Shown here one piece after another: positions 48,707 through 57,906 of a stretch of DNA of 64,000 nucleotides. Within the stretch, counting starts at the first letter, position 1. Each line of letters starts with the position of its first letter. The notes beneath the pieces are model-generated. The model was not told the origin of the DNA. It ran no database searches and worked only from the letters and a program-made list of their open reading frames with translations. The DNA comes from Pyrenula massariospora. Lineage: Eukaryota > Ascomycota > Eurotiomycetes > Pyrenulales > Pyrenulaceae. Made by a program: the position numbers and the translations under genes. Location of the stretch: NCBI GenBank assembly GCA_021030905.1, contig JAGFMI010000011.1, forward strand, positions 372,001 to 436,000, written 5' to 3'.

Positions 48707-50704
48707 TCAGAATAGCAAGAGATCTATCTGCAAGCTCTGAGTCGCGTCGCTCCAGTCAGCTTCTCTCTTGTTCGACCCTGATTGTCTCAGCCACCAGCAT
48801 CTTTCAATGACCTTCAGAACGTTCGAGAAAACGCCAAACTTTAATTGCCCTGCAGGATGCAGGAGACCCTTGAAGAAGCTATGATGTTGGGGCTGAGCCA
48901 CACATCCAGCAACGCAGATCGGCCAGGACAGAAACTGCAGTAAAGATGGTTCAGCCTTCTCAAGGAAAGATCTGATCTCATTGACTCCTTTCTCTACTTC
49001 GGTAAGACCTGGGGAGGCTCCAGAGACAACCACCTCCAACAACACCAACGCCGCACGAGCGAAGCCGTAAGTTATAAGGTATTTTTCGTGCTGATTTCGA
49101 CCTGAAATGTTGTCTGCCCTGATTAGAGCGGTCTCGGAATGAGAAAGTCGCATCGAGACATTGTCGATGCCGTTTTGAAGGCTCCTTCTGACATGCTGTG
49201 CTCGCTCAATAAGCTCCCAGACACTAAGAGAACCTGCCGCCATGGCTCGCTTCTTCCAAGTGCGCAGAGAATAGATCGATAGTATGGCACTTATCACCCA
49301 GTTCTGGCAACCAGTGATATATTCAAAGTCAACGCCGGATTCATCCGACCCCAAGAGCCTCGTATACATATCGCTCGTGTCCGGATCCATGTTTGGAGTA
49401 CTGCTATCAACTAAACTGGACAAAATATGGAACCACATGACATGGCCAATTCCCGGAGCAGCTATCACGTTAGTAGCTTGCTGCACGTTTTTTGGCGCTG
49501 GTAGGTCCAGAGACTCTGGTGTTCTGGGTTCGGCCAGGTTAATGGGATTCTTTTCCAGAAACAATCGTGATCTCAGTATTGATAGGGCTACCTGAAGCTG
49601 TGGGCGCCAGTCACGTACCCTCAAGTGAGCGATCTGGTTCTGTGGTAAGCGTTCCGTTAATTTTCCAAGACAGCACGAGCTTACGTTGAAAAACATAAGC
49701 ATGACAACGGAAAGCAAGACCGTCGAGCTTTCTGGCCCATCAACGGAATGCTCATGCTGCTCCATATAACATCGAAGTTCCTCTACCGCAAGATTATGTT
49801 TGTCACATGTGGCTCTCTCTTCGATATGGGCCGAGGCGGGGTTGTCTGGTGGGTGATGCAAGTTCATGTGAGACGAACTCACCGCAAGGACGGCCAGAAA
49901 CAGCGGACGACTTTGAAAAATCATCCACAATAGCCAGGCTTTGCTGAATGGAGGTCTTGAGTAGTGACGAAACTGCCACGCATATACTTCGTCAAGATAG
50001 TGAAGAAGGAGCACTGAGTCAGGAAGGCTGACTAAGTGGGACATCTTAGAGGAAGTCATAACCTCCGAGGATGACAGTGAAAGATTGTTCGTCACATTCT
50101 TATCGCTACAGTCATTCCAGATGCTGCTGTTTGCGTTGAAATTGATGACACCGCTGGCTGAAAATTGATCATGGTCCCTCATGTTGGAAGGAAAGCTGGC
50201 GATGTTGTCAGGGATCCCAAGCCTACCGCTACCACACGGGTTCATGTATGTATTGCTGCTTGCCGTCGTAAGATCTGAGAGAGCCCCAATACCGGTGATT
50301 GGACACATGAAACCTGCCGTCGCATTTATCTGCGGGAACACACCATGTTCTTCAGGGCCAACGTCGTATGCATTGTCTTGGAGGTCAAAGTCGCTTCGAT
50401 CCTGGAATCGGGGCACAGCGGCAGATTCAGATTGAAGAGCCTCAACCACAGAACATACGTCTTGACCTTTTCTTCTTACTCTTCTTTTCCTCCTGCTTCT
50501 TGACACGGCATCTGCCACTTGTTGTTTCAGTGCCGCCGTTTTTGCCTTCTCCCTAGGACCGCCATCCATCCAAAAAGGCCTTTCACCGTAACCATGACAG
50601 TCTATTCGCAGTGTTGTGCATTGAAAGCATGTAGGTCGCGCCTCGTCGCATTTCTTTCTTCTAACCCGGCAAGTCCAGCAACCACTACGACAGCGGACTT
50701 CCAT
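48707..50704 (-). CDS. Zn(II)2Cys6 transcription factor, candidate regulator of the peptide locus
   Basis: Predicted 665 residues, single exon. The N-terminal zinc cluster reads CWTCRVRRKKCDEARPTC then FQCTTLRIDC, with all six cysteines in the standard spacing. A basic stretch SRSRRKRRVRRKG follows and may serve nuclear import. The C-terminal two thirds look like the fungal-specific regulatory region, with YLDEVYAWQFRHYSRPPF and KAWLLWMIFQSRPLFLAVLA typical of the Pro1/UGA3-like group. The gene lies between the UstYa-like pair at 46 kb and the precursor at 52.5 kb, so a local regulatory role is likely but not shown. Confidence 0.88.
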   Translation of the reverse strand: MEVRCRSGCWTCRVRRKKCDEARPTCFQCTTLRIDCHGYGERPFWMDGGPREKAKTAALKQQVADAVSRSRRKRRVRRKGQDVCSVVEALQSESAAVPRFQDRSDFDLQDNAYDVGPEEHGVFPQINATAGFMCPITGIGALSDLTTASSNTYMNPCGSGRLGIPDNIASFPSNMRDHDQFSASGVINFNANSSIWNDCSDKNVTNNLSLSSSEVMTSSKMSHLVSLPDSVLLLHYLDEVYAWQFRHYSRPPFSKAWLLWMIFQSRPLFLAVLAVSSSHMNLHHPPDNPASAHIEERATCDKHNLAVEELRCYMEQHEHSVDGPESSTVLLSVVMLMFFNVSSCCLGKLTERLPQNQIAHLRVRDWRPQLQVALSILRSRLFLEKNPINLAEPRTPESLDLPAPKNVQQATNVIAAPGIGHVMWFHILSSLVDSSTPNMDPDTSDMYTRLLGSDESGVDFEYITGCQNWVISAILSIYSLRTWKKRAMAAGSLSVWELIERAQHVRRSLQNGIDNVSMRLSHSETALIRADNISGRNQHEKYLITYGFARAALVLLEVVVSGASPGLTEVEKGVNEIRSFLEKAEPSLLQFLSWPICVAGCVAQPQHHSFFKGLLHPAGQLKFGVFSNVLKVIERCWWLRQSGSNKREADWSDATQSLQIDLLLF

Positions 50705-51333
50705 TGCGGACTGCAGAGGGCTATCGACACATGCTACGTATCGCTCATGCTCATTTCCATTACTTTTGTGTGGCGTTCACGAGGCGGTTCAAACCATATC
50801 TGACAACTTTGGAGAGATTTCAAAGGATCAAAGTCATGACTAGCGCAAAGCGCGTTGAATTGCAAAATCTCGATCGATCTCCCGGCTGGGAAAATGCTTC
50901 TGCCCTGCTCAACAGCCATCATGGCACGAAGCTCACCAGCGCAATCAACTGGGATCTGAAGCAACCGTGAAGTATCCCGCCCGTGAGGCGATTGTGCTGA
51001 CACTTATCCGAAGAGAGAAGGAGCACAGAGTCATCTGTGACGAATGAATGTAGAGCGAAGAAAGCCACTTCCAGAACCCGAGAATCACCTTGCGCTGTGA
51101 GGCTAGCGGGTGGCAAGCAGATTCGATGAGGAATGGTTAGTGGTGCTGTCTAAACGGTTCAAATTCTGGCGCATGGCAAGTTGGTCTAAGCCTTCAACGT
51201 CAGCGTTGCAATTGCCGCTCTCGCCATTGCACTGTCGGTTGGAAATTTTGTAAACATTCACGTACGTTGTAGGTGCTTTTGCCCACTCATTATGCTCATG
51301 CTTGCCAAGACGGCACGGCTTTTAGCCAAGCTT
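50705..51333. other. Intergenic region upstream of the regulator
   Basis: About 630 bases that should hold the regulator promoter. Short frames only; nothing recognisable. Confidence 0.4.
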
Positions 51334-51722
51334 TCATAACCCGCGTATTGTATACAACACTGTATCGCACTGAGAGTCTCCACATCCATTCAAGCAATAC
51401 CAGAACGTCGCTCTTTCTGACACATACTCGATCTGCCAGTTGTACCAGCCTTGTTCGTGACTGAAGCTGTGTCCATCTTTTGCATTACATGAGACATCCC
51501 ATGTCCTTATGCGTCTATCAGCCCAGTTAGCCCTGCCGACCTTACACTCATGGCACCTTCGACCTAATAGCCCATAGCAAGTCGCTAGACACACATTCTT
51601 GGTGTAGAGCATTTACCTATGCAAGGTACTGCTAGCGGCAAGTCACTTGCATTGCCATCAGCCACATACGCAGAGGGTCCAATGCAACCTACACAGTCCG
51701 GGATGCCCTGCCCACCAAACAT
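51334..51722 (-). CDS. Tentative small cysteine-rich protein
   Basis: Spliced model: 51722-51617 and 51563-51334 with a 53-nt intron (GTAAAT...TATTAG), giving 111 residues in frame. Other in-frame ATGs lie upstream at 51728, 51743 and 51761. The join gives VPCIGRRCHECKVGRANW. Ten cysteines fall in the pattern PDCVGC, PCI, RRCHEC, VSC and WYCLNGCGDSQC, which looks like a disulphide-rich extracellular protein. No signal peptide is visible with these starts, so a further upstream exon is possible. It lies between the regulator and the peptide precursor. No family is recognised. The phase-consistent splice and cysteine density are the only support. Confidence 0.35.
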
Positions 51723-52377
51723 TGTCATTGGTGATGGTCCCATTGACAATTGGCGAAGCATGCATACTGCAGACAGTCTGAGGACAGATCATGAGGCAGG
51801 TGGCTTTCGTGACGTATTGCTTCGGCTAGTGCCGGTGCCTGAACGTCGTATGAGAATCAATTGAATGCTGACTCCTGCTTTACCGGCGAGCTTCCCCTCA
51901 GAGACAGGCTCGGCTTGATTATCACAACTTTGTCACGAGCAATTAATGAATAGATGCTGCGCTGATGTGGCAAAGGAGGGCTCCTTTCACGACAATACCG
52001 AGCAACTGTCAGAAATGATACGAACAAGGGAAGATTTCAGCGTGTGATTGGTTGCCTAGGATGTGCAACAGAACTTGCGAAAACGCTGCTTCATGCCTCT
52101 GCCATTTGCCTAGGCTTCAAAAAGGCCAATGAATATTTCTTGCCATGCTCACTACCAACCTCATCACCCGCGCCCCCAACAAGGAAACTCAATGCGAATT
52201 CTGGACGGAGTGACCGAACCTGCCGCTTCAACTCCCTTCCTATATGTGTGAGCGGAAATGATAGCTCGAGAACCAGATAGGTTAATCAACTCACCCACCA
52301 GGAAGACCGCACCAATCATCTTTGACAGGCCCTGGTCTCGCAATCTGCAATGGCTCTGCCAAGATTTCCCGGACTCT
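51723..52377. other. Intergenic region downstream of the precursor gene
   Basis: About 650 bases containing the precursor 3' UTR and possibly 5' sequence of the tentative cysteine-rich gene. No further feature is supported. Confidence 0.4.
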
Positions 52378-52653
52378 TCAGTCCTCAGGCTCGACGACTT
52401 TGCTGAGTTGAATCTGTCGCTTCTCGAGAGTTTCCGGCTCCACAACCTTGCTAAGCTGGATCTGTCGCTTCTCGACGGTCTCCGGTTCAACAACCTTGCT
52501 GAGTTGAATCTGTCGCTTCTCGAGAGTTTCCGGCTCAACGACTTTGCTCAGCTGGATTTGACGCTTGGCGAGAGCGTCCTCCTGGGCAACCGGCAGAGCA
52601 GAAGTGCTGGTGCTCAGGAGAGCAACAGCCCAGAGGAGTTTGGAAATTTGCAT
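52378..52653 (-). CDS. Candidate RiPP precursor: secreted protein with four Kex2-separated peptide repeats
   Basis: Predicted 91 residues, single exon. Residues 1-19 (MQISKLLWAVALLSTSTSA) form a signal peptide, followed by a short propeptide LPVAQEDALAKR. Four units follow at residues 32-47, 48-63, 64-79 and 80-91. Units 1 and 3 read QIQLSKVVEPETLEKR, unit 2 has Val for Leu at position 13, and unit 4 stops after EPED. Lys-Arg precedes every unit, which is the Kex2 cleavage site, and carboxypeptidase trimming would leave 14-residue peptides with N-terminal Gln that can become pyroglutamate. This is the layout of dikaritin/KEP precursors. Four UstYa-like genes nearby support a modified peptide. 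The units have no Tyr, Trp or Cys, so a pheromone or Tyr-linked ring is unlikely. A plain secreted peptide without modification remains possible. Confidence 0.82.
   Translation of the reverse strand: MQISKLLWAVALLSTSTSALPVAQEDALAKRQIQLSKVVEPETLEKRQIQLSKVVEPETVEKRQIQLSKVVEPETLEKRQIQLSKVVEPED
52381..52560 (-). repeat. 48-bp tandem coding repeat of the precursor (3.75 units)
   Basis: Units lie at 52560-52513, 52512-52465, 52464-52417 and 52416-52381. Units 1 and 2 differ at 10 codons synonymously and at one codon by amino acid. Units 1 and 3 differ at 5 codons, all synonymous. The DNA copies are therefore old, but the peptide is kept. Confidence 0.92.
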
Positions 52654-53390
52654 GTTGGAAGGTTGAGGTTAGAAGCTGTGAATCTTCAACGAAGGTAGGA
52701 AATGAAGGGTCTGAATTGCAGATATCGAGCTCAGCGATGGTGCGTGAGGGATAAGTCTCGATTTACCCATCCTTTATGAGATTCTAAACCACCTGATTTC
52801 TCCCGCCTGAGTCTCTCCCGAATCGCTCTGATCTAACCCGAAACTACATCAAAAGCGATTGTTCATAGCTTCGACTCGTGGTGTGCATCCTCAGAAGGAG
52901 ACCCTGAAATCCCAGGGACCAGGATAAGCTATCACAAGGTTCCTTGGCCTTGAGCGTTTCGAGATGCAACCTTCTGTCGATCTCCCCACCGATGACCCTG
53001 ATGGGCGTTCCTCGGTTCATAACCTATGATGTCAGTCTCATTCAGGGTGTGTTGATGTAGACGGCGTTTCGCGCTCTCGACCCTGCCAATATCTGGTATG
53101 TCATGTGCTTTAACCCGTTTGTAAATAGTGAAAACAGAATCATGCAAGGGCCAACGCCCTCAGTCGCAATAACCCGGCCGATTAGGTAGAACGGTTCACT
53201 GTGGCGATCAACTACCACCCTCGAGATGCATGGGTCGGAAGAAATGTAAAGACATTCCATTATCACGACTTAGCAGGGGAGCCATAGCGAAATATAGAAG
53301 TAATGCTCTAGCATCTATGTACAATAGCAATCATGGTCATGCCCTCAAAGTGCTCGAACCAATGCCCATCCGCCCATTCGCACTAGACAC
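52654..53390. other. Intergenic region upstream of the precursor
   Basis: About 740 bases between the UstYa-like 3 end and the precursor start, both on the minus strand. It should hold the precursor promoter; a possible TATA-like CATAAAGG (minus strand) lies near 52772-52779. No gene was seen. Confidence 0.4.
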
Positions 53391-54098
53391 TCATGCCCAC
53401 TCAAGAGGCACACACGTCTGGAACATGATCGGACTATACGCCACCTTGTACCTGTACTTTTCAAAATTCCTCGCCCCCAAATCAAACACCCTCTCCACGA
53501 GCAGATTCGCACAGTGCACCGAATGATGAAAATCCGCCGTCTTGGAATCGATCATCGGCATCCTCCGCTCCACCGCAATCGCCAGCTTCCGATAGCAGTA
53601 GGCGCAGTGCTCGTCGTGGAAGAACTTGGTCCACGCGTTGAGATCCCCGCCGTTGCGGAGCTTGTCCATGCCGTCGTCGTCCAGCTTCTGCGTGAGCCGC
53701 TCGTCGTAGAACCACTCGCGGTCGTCCCACGGGTCCCATTCGTTGTCGGCTTCGGGCGTGTAGCAGGCGTCGGGGATCCAGGAGCGTTGCATGCCTTCGT
53801 AGTGGCAGCCGGCGGCTTTGGCCGAGGCGGAGGTGTTGCCGCAGGGGATCCAGTCGAGTTGAGGTGAGGGTTTTGAAACGTGGTTTCGTGGGAAGGAGGA
53901 ATATGAGAATGCGATGAGGAGGATGAGGACAATGATACATAGGTCGATTAGGAAGCGTTTGATATGTCGTGTGCGTGAGGATAGAACAGGCTGCCGATTT
54001 TGCTGTAGCTCGCTGTCACCGGAATCTTCTCCTAGCAGCTTTGCGTAGCTACTCTGATCTGCTCCTAAACCCTTGGCTTCCTTCCACGGATATATCAT
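53391..54098 (-). CDS. UstYa-like (DUF3328-related) membrane protein 3
   Basis: Predicted 235 residues from the ATG at 54098 (the upstream in-frame codon at 54122 is GTG). One membrane helix (FLIDLCIIVLILLIAFSY) lies after a 50-residue cytosolic tail. The lumenal domain has PCGNTSASAKAAGCHYEGMQ, RSWIPDACY, FHDEHCAYCYRKLAIAVERR and MPMIDSKTADFHHSVHC, so both HxxHC motifs are intact, and it ends FQTCVPLEWA. A Trp/Asp-rich insert (NEWDPWDDREWFYDE) between the Cys pair and the first HxxHC is longer than in its neighbours. It is divergent from UstYa-like 4 across an 808-bp region. Confidence 0.82.
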   Translation of the reverse strand: MIYPWKEAKGLGADQSSYAKLLGEDSGDSELQQNRQPVLSSRTRHIKRFLIDLCIIVLILLIAFSYSSFPRNHVSKPSPQLDWIPCGNTSASAKAAGCHYEGMQRSWIPDACYTPEADNEWDPWDDREWFYDERLTQKLDDDGMDKLRNGGDLNAWTKFFHDEHCAYCYRKLAIAVERRMPMIDSKTADFHHSVHCANLLVERVFDLGARNFEKYRYKVAYSPIMFQTCVPLEWA

Positions 54099-54906
54099 GC
54101 TCGTTCTGTTTGTGTCGATCACAGCAGTGATTGCGCGCGCCTCTAGTCTTTGACTCAGTAAAGATATTCAGGAGTCTTGGAGTGTAATCCAATTCTACAT
54201 TGTAAGAAGCCCTAAGATTCTCCTCTAGCGTGGAAATGATGGTTTGCACATAGATCCGTACACAATCCCAAGCAGCGTGACCCATGATGGAGAAGCATCG
54301 ATATTCCAAGATCAGAGTACGAGGTCAGCATTGTCGGCCACGGAAGGATCAGCCGAGCAATGCAACTCCAGATTGCAGACCTTGGTGATATCGTACCACG
54401 ACGAAGTGGGTGACGAAAAGAGTCGTCCTCGTTAATTGCCGACTAGCATGGCCTGTAATGAGTGACACCGCGTAACGCCCGCCAAGACTTTCTAGTATCA
54501 TGGAGCGGAGACAAGCCGCGAGCCATCAACTGCTAGTTTCTCCTGCAGTAATGGACATCATCAAAGAGCCTGGATGTTTACGGAAGCGAACGAGCCTGAA
54601 AACTCGCTGATGCCGCCAAACGGAAGGTCCTGGCAATCTTTGCCGGAGAGAGCGTTGATACCGTCCTTAAGACAAAGCACGCGATCCACAGAGTCTAAGC
54701 GAACCTGACAGGCGTCCATACGCCTCGTATTTCTTTTCCGATGGGCTTTACTGGACCAAGCATGGAGACCTCTGCATATTGAAATGTGTTCTCAATTTCA
54801 AAATTCTTTCTCTCTTAGACTGAATTGAAAGAAGCCAGGCAAATCGGTATTCGACCTCGTATAAACGATTTGTCCAAGAAATCCGAGGTATATTCTCAAG
54901 CAAAGT
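54099..54906. promoter_or_regulatory. Divergent promoter region between UstYa-like 3 and 4
   Basis: About 810 bases between the two start codons. It includes CCGCCAAACGG near 54614-54624 (CCG-N5-CGG, everted), a possible Zn2Cys6 site. No specific regulator is shown. Confidence 0.4.
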
Positions 54907-55587
54907 ATGTTGAGCCATATCTCCATGAAGACATGGCAACGTGGAGTGTTCAATTATGGCAAATTCCCCATTGGTGAAGTCTCAGATGAAAGGGACAGCC
55001 GTCCAAAAGACTCAAATGCGAAGTCTCGGAGCCTGCAAAGGTATTTTGTCGCAAATCTAATTGCGACTGTCCTCCTAGCTTTATTGGTTCTTGGGAACAA
55101 CTTGAAAAGATCTAATCTTTCAACAAGCAATCATCGACACGCCTGGACATCTTGCGGCAACTCTTCCACAGAAGCGCTTTCAAGGGACTGCCGTTTCGAC
55201 AGAATGTTGATTTCTTGGATCCCTAAGGCCTGCGACTTTGGAGACTTTGAGGATGACTATCCGCCAGGTGACTTTCAATTCTATACCGACAAGAACAGGA
55301 CCAGAGCAATCTCATCTGAGGAGGTATATGCAGGCAATTACACGGTGGTATATACACATGGCGCCTACCACGACCTGCATTGTACGTATGCCTGGAGAAA
55401 ATTGTCGTTAGCCCTAGAGAAAAGGGTACCGCTTCTCGACACCAAAACCGCAGACTTTGGACATGCTTCTCACTGCGCAAAAGGCGTCAGTGAAGCGTTA
55501 AGGGATACGAAAGCAGGAGACGATCCCTACGCAAGGAGCTATTCTTTTGTGCCGCGACTCTTTGCAGGCTGTGTGCCACTTTTCTAG
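54907..55587 (+). CDS. UstYa-like (DUF3328-related) membrane protein 4
   Basis: Predicted 226 residues, single exon; the ATG at 54925 is an alternative start. One membrane helix (YFVANLIATVLLALLVLG) follows a basic tail. The lumenal domain has SCGNSSTEALSRDCRFDRML, ISWIPKACD, YHDLHCTYAWRKLSLALEKR and VPLLDTKTADFGHASHC, with both HxxHC motifs intact, and ends FAGCVPLF. Several NxT/NxS sites are consistent with lumenal glycosylation. It is closest by eye to UstYa-like 2, suggesting an old duplication. It is the right-hand member of the peptide locus. Confidence 0.82.
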   Translation: MLSHISMKTWQRGVFNYGKFPIGEVSDERDSRPKDSNAKSRSLQRYFVANLIATVLLALLVLGNNLKRSNLSTSNHRHAWTSCGNSSTEALSRDCRFDRMLISWIPKACDFGDFEDDYPPGDFQFYTDKNRTRAISSEEVYAGNYTVVYTHGAYHDLHCTYAWRKLSLALEKRVPLLDTKTADFGHASHCAKGVSEALRDTKAGDDPYARSYSFVPRLFAGCVPLF

Positions 55588-56908
55588 CAACGTGTCGCAA
55601 TGATGGTTTAACCCAATGGGGCAAGAAGCGCAGAAACCTTCAGGGCCTTGAAGAGACGTGACGGCCACGATTAATACTTCGAAAGTACGCTCGCTCAAAT
55701 GGGCGATAAGCCCGGTATGTGATGGCGCACTGCAGTAAGCCTTGATGATGGAACGTTAAGGACGTCTCTGAAACGGGTGAGAGAAGGAAGGGAACGGATC
55801 AATGAGCCTTTAGCCAAGAGAATGGGGATTGAAAGACAGGTCTTACGACCTCGAAGAAGATGTTGCAGCGATGACCGTGATCATCATAGTCGAATCCGTT
55901 GAGTTATGGCCGGCGGAGGAAGGGGTGGAGGAGAGCTCAGTGTTGTCGAAGGATATCAATACGGGGGAGGCTTCTATGCCACTGCACGCAGCTGAGTCGC
56001 CGGTCGTAACGCTATAAGGCGCTTATGAGGTACGCATCGTGGGAGTTCATACCAGGAGGATGTCCCGAAAGTTTCAAAAACCCAAATCTCCGAGATGTAT
56101 CGATACGAGGGACGTATCAGAAATATCCCGCTTAGTGTAACCAAGAGAGATTTATCCAAATGGATTATGATTGCGAGTTACTTCTTCGAGTTCATGATCT
56201 GCCTCATAGCAGCGAAAGCCAGAAGCAACTCAATTGCTGTAAGGCATCGTCAAAGTTTCTTTTGCAGGGAGAAAAGCTCAAAGTTCTCTTACCAGGCTTT
56301 CGCTCTGAGATCAAAAGTGATATGAAATAGGCCGAGCGGGAGAGAAAACTTGGGAATGACCTAAGTACGTGAAGCATAGGGAAAATATCGGAAAGTCTTA
56401 AATTTACCATACATCAATATGAATCATTCTCCATAGTTCATATGATAAGGGTTTATCGAAGTGAACAACATCATCTTTAGAAAGAGGATTCTCTAGAAGG
56501 GACAACTCCGCGTCAGAGCTAACGGAACGCATTATCTTGATGGGAAAACCACTGTCAAAATTTACCACGCCCATCCAGGAGCCGATTGCCACATTGAGGT
56601 GTCTGTAGCGAGGCATAGGCAATTGGTAGCGGTGACATGACGAGGCTTTGACCGGATCCAACATGGAATGCCAAAATCATTCGCTAAAAGAAAGCGTCGT
56701 CATGCAAGGCTCGGCCACGCTACGCCACAAACACCTCCCCACTCTTATCGTGGCGCAGATTCATGCAGGATTACAGTTCACGTCTCAGGCAGTGGGTACA
56801 TTCCACGTCAACACGTTTACTTCTTCTCCTGCACGGTTCGACATGTAGAAGGTCTCTACCACTCTCCAGCATTAAGCAAGAAAAGCGGCATAATCTTTCG
56901 ATCTCACT
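55588..56908. other. Intergenic region at the right border of the peptide locus
   Basis: About 1.3 kb. An ATG-started 86-codon frame at 56404-56664 (minus) resembles nothing recognised. No tRNA, repeat or splice-supported gene was found. Confidence 0.45.
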
Positions 56909-57906
56909 ATGGCGCCGGTACATGCAACTGCTGTCCACCATCTCCTTCGACGGGGCTTGAGCGTCAATCACACCCAGTCCGTGACACTCGGTGTGATTGT
57001 GGCCTATACGGTCATCATTGCTCTCCTCTGGAATTTGCCATATATTCGGTGGTCACTATGGCCTTTCAAGGTGAGAGCCTCCCGTCCCTCAAGTCGGTAT
57101 TCAATCCGCCATGTGAACAGTTCAACTAAAACGTCCCGCCTGCTACAGATGCTCGTCATTGCGTTTCATGAATTCTCACACGCCATTACCGCCTGCTGCA
57201 CCGGCGGTCGCGTCAAATCCATCTCCCTCGACCCGCGCGAGGGTGGTGTCACCCATATGCGCGGCGGTGCCGACATTATCACCCTCCCCGCAGGCTACCT
57301 TGGGTCCTCCCTGATCGGCGCGCTGCTCATATTCTGCGGGTTCGACATTGTAGCTAGCAAGATTGCTAGCATTGCCTTGGGCGTTGGATTTTTGCTCACG
57401 CTGTGGTGGGCCCGGAAAGATTGGCTGACGTATCTGACTATCTTTTTGGCTGTTGGGCTGCTTGTGGCGTGCTGGTTTATCAAACATGCCGAGCCGCTGA
57501 GATTTGTGGTGGTGGGTATTACCCAAGAACTCGAGAGAGTCCGGACAATGGCTAAAACAGAGACTAACTGTCCATAGCTTTTCATTGGCGTTATGTCCGC
57601 CCTCTACAGCGTCTGGGATATTGTGAGCCCCCCAACTCCTATTCTTCACATCTCCCTCCGTCTTCCTCCTCACTAACCTCCCCACCCTCTAAACAGTGCG
57701 ATGACCTCATCCTCCGCAAAGAAAACTCCTCGGACGCCAGCGTGTTTGCCGAGAAATACGGCGGCTCTTCACAGTGCTGGGGCGTCATCTGGTCGATCGT
57801 TTCCCTAGCCTTCATGATTATCGGGATCATCGCCGGGCTCGCCGCGTTCCCGGAGTCTTTCAAACAGCAGGAGGATGCCTCGAAACACGTCATTCCTACA
57901 CGTTGA
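56909..57906 (+). CDS. M50-like integral membrane zinc peptidase homologue
   Basis: Predicted 259 residues from four exons (56909-57070, 57149-57511, 57578-57622, 57697-57906) with introns of 78, 66 and 74 nt. The zinc motif HEFSH is at residues 61-65, immediately after the first splice (IAFHEFSHAITACC). Several membrane helices follow, including LPAGYLGSSLIGALLIFCGF and the last one, IVSLAFMIIGIIAGLAAF. The third intron falls between VWDI and CDDLILRKENSSDA. The protein belongs to the fungal peptidase M50B-like group. Whether it cuts substrates is not known. It adjoins the peptide locus, but homologues are common in fungi, so it is more likely a housekeeping gene. Confidence 0.85.

Noticed and set aside
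52164-52538. Minus-strand frame with Arg/Ser-rich repeats (RKLSRSDRFNSA)
   Set aside because: Another frame of the same tandem repeat, starting without a signal sequence; a shadow of the precursor.
52378-52653. Alpha-type mating pheromone precursor
   Set aside because: The Kex2-separated layout is similar, but the units lack the Trp and Cys residues typical of filamentous ascomycete alpha pheromones, and UstYa-like genes surround it.
52258-52698. Open frame on the plus strand opposite the precursor, looking like leucine-rich repeats (DLSLLDGLRFNNLAELNLSL)
   Set aside because: It is the antisense reading of the 48-bp peptide repeat. Synonymous changes on the minus strand and the signal peptide there show which strand is coding.
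56404-56664. 86-codon ATG frame on the minus strand in the 55.6-56.9 kb gap
   Set aside because: No recognised domain, no signal peptide and no splice partner; may be chance or a gene remnant.
56909-57906. M50-like gene as the dedicated protease of the peptide locus
   Set aside because: Homologues with the same HEFSH and GYLGSSLIG blocks occur widely in fungi, so proximity alone does not support a pathway role.
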